The translations under genes were made by a program, and so were the position numbers. Positions 59,200 to 64,000 of a DNA stretch of 64,000 nt are shown here, piece after piece. This DNA comes from SB21 sp964415295 (GTDB lineage: Bacteria > CLD3 > SB21), in NCBI GenBank assembly GCA_964415295.1, contig CAYPYN010000001.1, forward strand, positions 540,604 to 604,603, read 5' to 3'. Each line of letters starts with the position of its first letter. Positions within the stretch are counted from its first letter, which is position 1. The notes below the pieces were generated by a model that saw only the letters and a list, made by a program, of their open reading frames with translations, was not told the DNA's origin and ran no database searches.

Positions 59200-59307
59200 G
59201 GTTACCGAAGGTAATGGGTCTGTTTTTGTTAATGTAGAGTTTTGGCCGGATATTAGCAAAACGAATTATGGAAACGCATTACGTCAGTAAGGCGGCAAAG
59301 ATCGTTA

Positions 59308-60942
59308 TCAGGATCGCCGATCGTTGACTTTGAAAACATTCACGCGTTTCTGCATGCTGTCGGTGAGCGTCTTGAAATATTCCGCCGACTTGGCGATCTC
59401 GTGGATGCCTGTGGCCATTTGCTGCGTCGAGTCGTTGACCACCTTGATATTCTCGGCGATCTGGTCGCTCGTAACGGACTGCTGCTGACTGGAAACGGCG
59501 ATCTGGGTGACCATTTGCGTGACCTCCTGAAAAACTTCCGAAATCTCCTTGAGGCTATTCTTGGCATCATGGGACAAGGTGATCGCGTTGTCGGCTTTCT
59601 CTCTGGTTCGGGCCATCAGACTGACCGCTTCGGAGACATTGGACTGGATCTTCACGATCATTTCGCTGATCTCGGTCGTGGAATGCGCCGTACGTTCCGC
59701 GAGTTTCTTGATCTCGTCGGCCACAACGGCAAAGCCTTTGCCTTTTTCGCCGGCCTTGGTGGCCTCGATCGATGCGTTGAGGGCGATCAGATTGATCTGC
59801 TTGGTAATGTCTTCGATGATATTAAGGATACGGCCGATCTTTCCGCTGGATTCGCTGAGGGAATTGACCACGTCCGTGGACTGCTTTATCATGGTGACCA
59901 TTTTACTGATCCCCTCGGCCGTTTCATCGATCACCTGCGAACCCTGCGTGGCGCTGGATTGGGCATGCAGGGCCATTTCTTTGGTATTGGTGGCGTTATG
60001 CGAGATCTCGTATACGGTTTTGGACATTTCTTCGACTGCGGTCGTAATGCTGTTGGTATGCAGACTTTGTTCCCGCGCGTTATGAGCCATGATCTCGGTA
60101 CTGGCTGAAATTTCCTTACTGGATGTGGCCACGGCACGCGACGCATCGTATACGTCGATCAAAATGTCGCGGAAGGACGTGAGAAAATTATTCATCGACC
60201 GGGTAAGTATTCCGATCTCATCCGCGCGATCCACCTTGAATTCCGTATTGATACCGTCCTTGTCGATCTGGACAGCCGCCGCTTTGATCGGCGCAACAAT
60301 GGTACTCGATATGAAATACCCGATGCCGATCGCTATTGCGCAAAGAAGCGATCCGCTGATCAAAAAGACCACCGTATCCCTGCCGTAAATGCTCTGCATG
60401 GCCTGGTAGCTGGATTTGGTTTCCGATGCCGCAATGACCTTTGCCTCTTCGGCCAGGGACATCACCTTTTCGTAGGCCGCGTCAAACTGCTGGTCCATTT
60501 CAGTGCCCGCACGGGATGAGCCCGCATGGTCGTGCCGCTGCCGGCCCGCACTGATCATTTCTTCGATGGCCATGCGCAGATTGGACAGGATCTCGATCTC
60601 CTGCTTATTCCGGATGGCAACGTAAGTTCGGTCGTTCTTCTTGCCGCCGTTGAGTATCACATCGCAGTAAGCGATCGCCTCATTCCATAGACCGTATACT
60701 TTGTCCGGACTTTCCGTTCTGTCCCCGGCCAGGATCTCTTCGGAGAAAAGGTGACCTTTGGTAGCCAGATACTGAACTTCCAGAATGGCGTTGTGAATGG
60801 GAATATCGCTGATCGCTTTTTCGGAGCTCTCAAGCAGATAATGGAATTGGGTCACAGAAAATACGGTCAACGTAATAATCAAAACAACCAGCAGCCCGAA
60901 CCCGGCTAACGATTTTTTCTGAATACTCATATTACGGAGCAT
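59308..60942 (-). CDS. Methyl-accepting chemotaxis protein
   Basis: The 544-residue protein has membrane segment one near the N-terminus (LAGFGLLVVLIITLTVFSVT), a four-helix-type periplasmic part, segment two (VVFLISGSLLCAIAIGIGYF), HAMP-like DKDGINTEFKVDRADEIGIL, and the signalling domain with the CheA/CheW-binding tip ITKQINLIALNASIEATKAG and GKGFAVVADEIKKLAERTAH. AGGAG lies a few bases before the start. No chemotaxis kinase or other che gene is in the window. The ligand is unknown. Confidence 0.95.
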   Translation of the reverse strand: MLRNMSIQKKSLAGFGLLVVLIITLTVFSVTQFHYLLESSEKAISDIPIHNAILEVQYLATKGHLFSEEILAGDRTESPDKVYGLWNEAIAYCDVILNGGKKNDRTYVAIRNKQEIEILSNLRMAIEEMISAGRQRHDHAGSSRAGTEMDQQFDAAYEKVMSLAEEAKVIAASETKSSYQAMQSIYGRDTVVFLISGSLLCAIAIGIGYFISSTIVAPIKAAAVQIDKDGINTEFKVDRADEIGILTRSMNNFLTSFRDILIDVYDASRAVATSSKEISASTEIMAHNAREQSLHTNSITTAVEEMSKTVYEISHNATNTKEMALHAQSSATQGSQVIDETAEGISKMVTMIKQSTDVVNSLSESSGKIGRILNIIEDITKQINLIALNASIEATKAGEKGKGFAVVADEIKKLAERTAHSTTEISEMIVKIQSNVSEAVSLMARTREKADNAITLSHDAKNSLKEISEVFQEVTQMVTQIAVSSQQQSVTSDQIAENIKVVNDSTQQMATGIHEIAKSAEYFKTLTDSMQKRVNVFKVNDRRS

Positions 60943-61029
60943 AACGTCTCCTGTGATTAGAATCTTTTTTCCAACAGCAACAAAGAAAGGTCAGAACAGA
61001 ATGGTATGTGATAAGAATAGCAAAAACCT

Positions 61030-61425
61030 CTAGCGGTGCGCGGTCAGCGATTCGTCCTGTGAAAGGATATCGTGGGTTTCGATCACTTCATTATTCGCGT
61101 TCAGCAGGATCACCTTCGGCTTGAACGTACGAGCCTCTAGTTCGTCGGCGATGCCGTAAGTGATGATGGAAATGACATCCCCGGGCATGGCCAGACGCGC
61201 CGCGGGGCCGTTGAGCCCAATCACGCGGCTGCCTCGTTTACCGGCGATCACGTAGGTCTCCAGCCGGGCGCCGTTATTGGCATTGACGATCTGCACGCGC
61301 TCGTTATGCCAGATACCGACGGCCTCGATCAGATCCTGATCGATGGTAATGCTGCCGTGGTAATTGAGATCGAGCTGGGTCACACGCGCACGGTGGATCT
61401 TACCGCGAAAAATAGTTCGAAACAT
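61030..61425 (-). CDS. panD: Aspartate 1-decarboxylase precursor
   Basis: The 131-residue protein matches PanD: MFRTIFRGKIHRARVTQLDL, YHGSITIDQDLIEAVGIWHN with Gly-Ser as the self-cleavage site that yields the pyruvoyl cofactor, GSRVIGLNGPAARLAMPGDV and VILLNANNEV. It makes beta-alanine for pantothenate and CoA. No other pan gene is adjacent. Confidence 0.97.
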   Translation of the reverse strand: MFRTIFRGKIHRARVTQLDLNYHGSITIDQDLIEAVGIWHNERVQIVNANNGARLETYVIAGKRGSRVIGLNGPAARLAMPGDVISIITYGIADELEARTFKPKVILLNANNEVIETHDILSQDESLTAHR

Positions 61426-61527
61426 GATATTTCAATGACTTTAGACTGAATGCTAACTTGCGGGAATATAATATTTGCCGGGGTTATTTGAAAGATAAAT
61501 GTTTGACGATGGCCTCCGGATCGCATA

Positions 61528-62163
61528 CTACGTCTCCGTCAACTCCTGGATCGCTCTTTGTATGGAATCCGCTGAGAAGCCGCGCTGTGCGAGGAACCGG
61601 TACAGCTTCTGCTTCTTTTTGTTGACATCCGCTTCTTTGATCAACCTGAATTTCTTTTTCCCGGCCTTGAGGGCTACGCCAAACTCCGTATCGCCGTCGA
61701 ACAGCTTTGCCACCACTTGGTCAATAATCGTCTTGCCAATGCCCTTTTTCTGAAGTTCGGACCGCAAGGCCATTGCGCCCATGTCTTTTTTCTGTAATTT
61801 ACTTTTGGCGAACCGCTCTGCGAACATTACATCGTCGAGATATCCGTTATCGCGAAGGTATTGTAAACTTGTTTCCACCGTTTCTTCCAAAAAACCTTCC
61901 CGTTTGAACCGCGCTTCGAGTTCTCCCGCGCTACGCGGCCGGATCGAGATCAGATGCAGGGCTTTTTGGAGACATTTTCTCTTTTGATCGGCTATTTGAA
62001 TTTCCCGCAGCCGCTTTTCGTCCAGTGTTTCCCCGGTCCGCAGATCGAACTGCATGATCGTATCGGGTTCGAGTTCCAGCCGTTCTCCGGAATCTGTTTC
62101 AACGATCCCAACGATCCTTTTTTGGTACTTCTTTACGTAAGAAGTGATGAGCGTGATCTTCAT
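61528..62163 (-). CDS. recX: Regulatory protein RecX
   Basis: The 211-residue protein has three-helix RecX repeats: KALHLISIRPRSAGELEARF, LQYLRDNGYLDDVMFAERFA, GAMALRSELQKKGIGKTIID and LYRFLAQRGFSADSIQRAIQ. An N-terminal beta part (about 60 residues, RIVGIVETDSGERLELEPD) precedes them, as in the longer FCB-type proteins. RecX limits RecA filament growth. recA is not next to it. It starts four bases after the end of thpR, so the SPOR, thpR and recX genes form one transcript. Confidence 0.93.
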   Translation of the reverse strand: MKITLITSYVKKYQKRIVGIVETDSGERLELEPDTIMQFDLRTGETLDEKRLREIQIADQKRKCLQKALHLISIRPRSAGELEARFKREGFLEETVETSLQYLRDNGYLDDVMFAERFAKSKLQKKDMGAMALRSELQKKGIGKTIIDQVVAKLFDGDTEFGVALKAGKKKFRLIKEADVNKKKQKLYRFLAQRGFSADSIQRAIQELTET

Positions 62164-62167
62164 GTTT

Positions 62168-62764
62168 TCAGATTCCAGGTGTGCAAAAGCTATATTCAGA
62201 GCCTTTTGGCGACAAGCGGCTTTTGATCAATTGCACCTCATGAACCGTGTGCGAAAAAGAAAGACGTATGGATTGCATCTCTTTTTGAACGGCGTTCATG
62301 TCCGCATAAAAAACCGCACCGGGCTTTGCGTTTATTTCTTTGATACGCGCCAGCGTGATGTGAGGCACGAAAGACTTTTCCTCCGCCGGGAAACCGCTGC
62401 GAATCACGGCGGTTTCAACTTCCATTTGTACGGTCTTTAAATTTTCAGAATCTTCATAACCGCACCAAAAGACGCGCGGCTTACGAATGTTCGGGAAAAA
62501 GCCCAAACTGTTCATCCGCAGGCCAAAAGACCGCATGGACATGATCGACTCTCCGGCTTGGATGATCGTACGAATTTCGTTCGCAGGCACATCACCGATG
62601 AACCGGAGAGTAAGATGCATATTATCCGGCCGGACCCAGCTGACGCGGGCCTTGTCAAACAGTGGCCGCAGACGTTTCTGTATGGAAGCAATCTCTCGTT
62701 TCAATTCGGACGGCAGATCGATGGCGATGAATGTTCGAACGGTGTCTTGGCTGGCCGGATCCAA
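62168..62764 (-). CDS. thpR: RNA 2',3'-cyclic phosphodiesterase
   Basis: The 198-residue protein has both HxT motifs of the 2H phosphoesterases: NMHLTLRFIGDVP and FVPHITLARIKE, preceded by TFIAIDLPSELKREIASIQK. It opens 2',3'-cyclic phosphates at RNA ends. It begins three bases after the end of the SPOR-domain gene and ends four bases before recX. Confidence 0.93.
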   Translation of the reverse strand: MDPASQDTVRTFIAIDLPSELKREIASIQKRLRPLFDKARVSWVRPDNMHLTLRFIGDVPANEIRTIIQAGESIMSMRSFGLRMNSLGFFPNIRKPRVFWCGYEDSENLKTVQMEVETAVIRSGFPAEEKSFVPHITLARIKEINAKPGAVFYADMNAVQKEMQSIRLSFSHTVHEVQLIKSRLSPKGSEYSFCTPGI

Positions 62765-62767
62765 AGT

Positions 62768-63469
62768 CTATTTTTCCACGATCGTGTAGGTCAATTTGAA
62801 TTTATTCTTAAGCACGTCTCCCGTCTTGGCTGCTTCTTCCTTGGATCCAAAAACGCCCACCCAAACCAGGATGAGCTTCTTATCATTGACGGTCTTTTCT
62901 GAGAATTCTATCGGCGCGTAACCGGCGCTTTTCAGTTTGTCCCGGAGTTCTTCGGCATTGGCGGCCTGGCTGAAAGCGCCCACTTGGAGCCGGAATCCCT
63001 TTGCCGTTGCTGCGGACGATTCGGACGTTTTTTCTTCGATCTTGAATGACGTTTCTTTATTCAGACCGGCAAACATCTTGTCCGATAAAGCGATAAAGGC
63101 CGAACCGGGATACTGCTTTTTCAATTGTTCCGCCCTCTCCTGTGCCACACGGTACTTTCCGACGGCGTAGTCGTATTGGATGAGTCGGAAGAGGCTTGCG
63201 TCGGCAAAGAGGCTGGCCTGATGGTCTTTGACGACCGTTTCGAAAGCCATACACGCTCTTCGGGCATCCGTTTCGAACACGGCTTGGAAGAAGATCACTT
63301 CCGGTTGGCGGGGATATTTTTTTACTAAAGCCGGAAGTACGGTTCGCAGAGAATCGACACCGTCGTTCTGCCACAATTCCACATACGGCTTAAGCGCCGG
63401 ATCGCTGATCTTTTGCGCTTGCGCCGGGCCGGTGAATAAGAGGACAAGAAGTATGAAAAATGAACGCAT
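62768..63469 (-). CDS. SPOR-domain protein with TPR-like region, exported
   Basis: ATG 63469 gives 233 residues with a signal peptide (MRSFFILLVLLFTGPAQA). A longer start at 63493 adds eight residues. The middle has TPR-like helices (PEVIFFQAVFETDARRACMA, SLFADASLFRLIQYDYAVGK, YRVAQERAEQLKKQYPGSAF). The C-terminal SPOR domain (FRLQVGAFSQAANAEELRDK, LILVWVGVFGSKEEAAKTGD) binds bare glycan strands of peptidoglycan at division sites. First gene of the SPOR-thpR-recX operon. Confidence 0.87.
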   Translation of the reverse strand: MRSFFILLVLLFTGPAQAQKISDPALKPYVELWQNDGVDSLRTVLPALVKKYPRQPEVIFFQAVFETDARRACMAFETVVKDHQASLFADASLFRLIQYDYAVGKYRVAQERAEQLKKQYPGSAFIALSDKMFAGLNKETSFKIEEKTSESSAATAKGFRLQVGAFSQAANAEELRDKLKSAGYAPIEFSEKTVNDKKLILVWVGVFGSKEEAAKTGDVLKNKFKLTYTIVEK

Positions 63470-63557
63470 TTCTGTAAAAGTTTCATGCCGCAAAGCCGTA
63501 CAGGGACCGTGTCTGAGAAATTTGAAAAACCTTTGCGCCTTCGCGGTTAATAAGAGC

Positions 63558-64000
63558 TTACGGATCGCTCAGAACCGCAATAGCCGCCGCGCCCGGGCCG
63601 GCATGCGTCGCGATCACCGTCGAAACGTCCGTGATAAGGATCTTCTCGCGGTCGATCTCAAAATATTTCACCAGTTCGGTCGCGTACCAGTCGGCGATAC
63701 CGACGGAATTGGCATGCGCGATGCCGAAACGGAAATTCTTTCTTCCTTTGGTGGCTTCCCTGACCAATTCCATCACTTTACGCAGGGCATTGGAGTGGCC
63801 GAAGGCCTTGGCGATCGGTACGACGGAACCGTCTTTAATGCCGAGGATCGGTTTGATGTTCAGCGACTTGGCCACGACGCCGCGCGTTTTACTTACGCGC
63901 CCGCCTTTGATCAGATATTCCATCGTCTGCACGCTGATGAAGACCGTCATGTTTTTGATACAATAGTCGATATGCGCCAGTATCTTTTCGACGGGCTCAT
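63558..64000 (-). CDS. DegV family fatty-acid-binding protein, C-terminal part
   Basis: The frame is open up to the window edge at 64000, so the start lies outside. The visible 147 residues contain EPVEKILAHIDYCIK, FISVQTMEYLIKGGRVSKTR, LNIKPILGIKDGSVVPIAKA and the end VIATHAGPGAAAIAVLS, which are the second lobe of DegV proteins. They bind a fatty acid for phosphorylation by the FakA kinase in Gram-positive bacteria. The role in this lineage is less clear. Confidence 0.93.
   Translation of the reverse strand, partial: EPVEKILAHIDYCIKNMTVFISVQTMEYLIKGGRVSKTRGVVAKSLNIKPILGIKDGSVVPIAKAFGHSNALRKVMELVREATKGRKNFRFGIAHANSVGIADWYATELVKYFEIDREKILITDVSTVIATHAGPGAAAIAVLSDP

Overview
The window is a 64 kb piece of a bacterial chromosome of moderate GC content. 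It most likely comes from the FCB supergroup outside the well-studied Bacteroidia (Calditrichota, Ignavibacteriota or KSB1-like lineages). The reasons are a secreted 990-residue protein ending in a type IX secretion (Por/FlgD-like) sorting domain with the NPFNPTT motif, a BshB1 bacillithiol deacetylase, a LytS/LytTR pair, a TTG start codon in more than one gene, and many lipoproteins and signal-peptide proteins of unknown function. No ribosomal RNA or ribosomal protein operon is present, so the phylum cannot be fixed.

Layout: 1-260 is the end of a molybdenum hydroxylase large subunit. 285-726, 9365-9572 and 26011-27067 hold copies of one composite palindromic repeat. 900-9342 carries a SnoaL-like protein, a secreted DUF2914 protein, an AEC transporter, a LytS-type histidine kinase with its LytTR regulator, an alpha/beta hydrolase and a TPR lipoprotein. 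9.6-18.5 kb and 27.1-35.2 kb are dense runs of small, mostly single-gene units: VOC, RibD-C, OsmC, MOSC, EamA, methionine aminopeptidase, methyltransferases, DUF4256, KOW, SRPBCC, DUF4386, YbaK, GNAT, a CysK-like enzyme and CreD. They look like general metabolic, detoxification and stress functions.

18.9-23.1 kb is a clearly AT-richer island of three plus-strand genes: a membrane-anchored PIN-domain protein, an EcoRI-type adenine methyltransferase and a DUF262-HNH nuclease that overlaps the methyltransferase by 4 bp. A doubly truncated SRPBCC pseudogene sits at its right edge. This is the best candidate for a little-described system: a restriction-modification core plus a possible membrane-bound RNase.

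35.3-45.1 kb is dominated by exported proteins: a DPP-IV peptidase, two paralogous beta-helix proteins, the repeat-rich sorting-domain protein and a TPR lipoprotein. From 46 kb on, housekeeping genes dominate: pfkA, a Ycf46-like AAA ATPase, a GlmU-like protein, bshB1, tRNA-Phe and an AI-2E family transporter. A six-gene minus-strand operon follows (radical SAM, EnvC-like, flippase-like, ThiE-like, UspA, MobA-like), then a chemotaxis receptor, panD, a SPOR-thpR-recX operon and a partial DegV protein.

The main non-coding signals are the composite repeat, whose hairpin stems show compensatory changes between copies, and a -35/-10 promoter with an almost constant spacer that recurs three times (10182, 17111, 18694).
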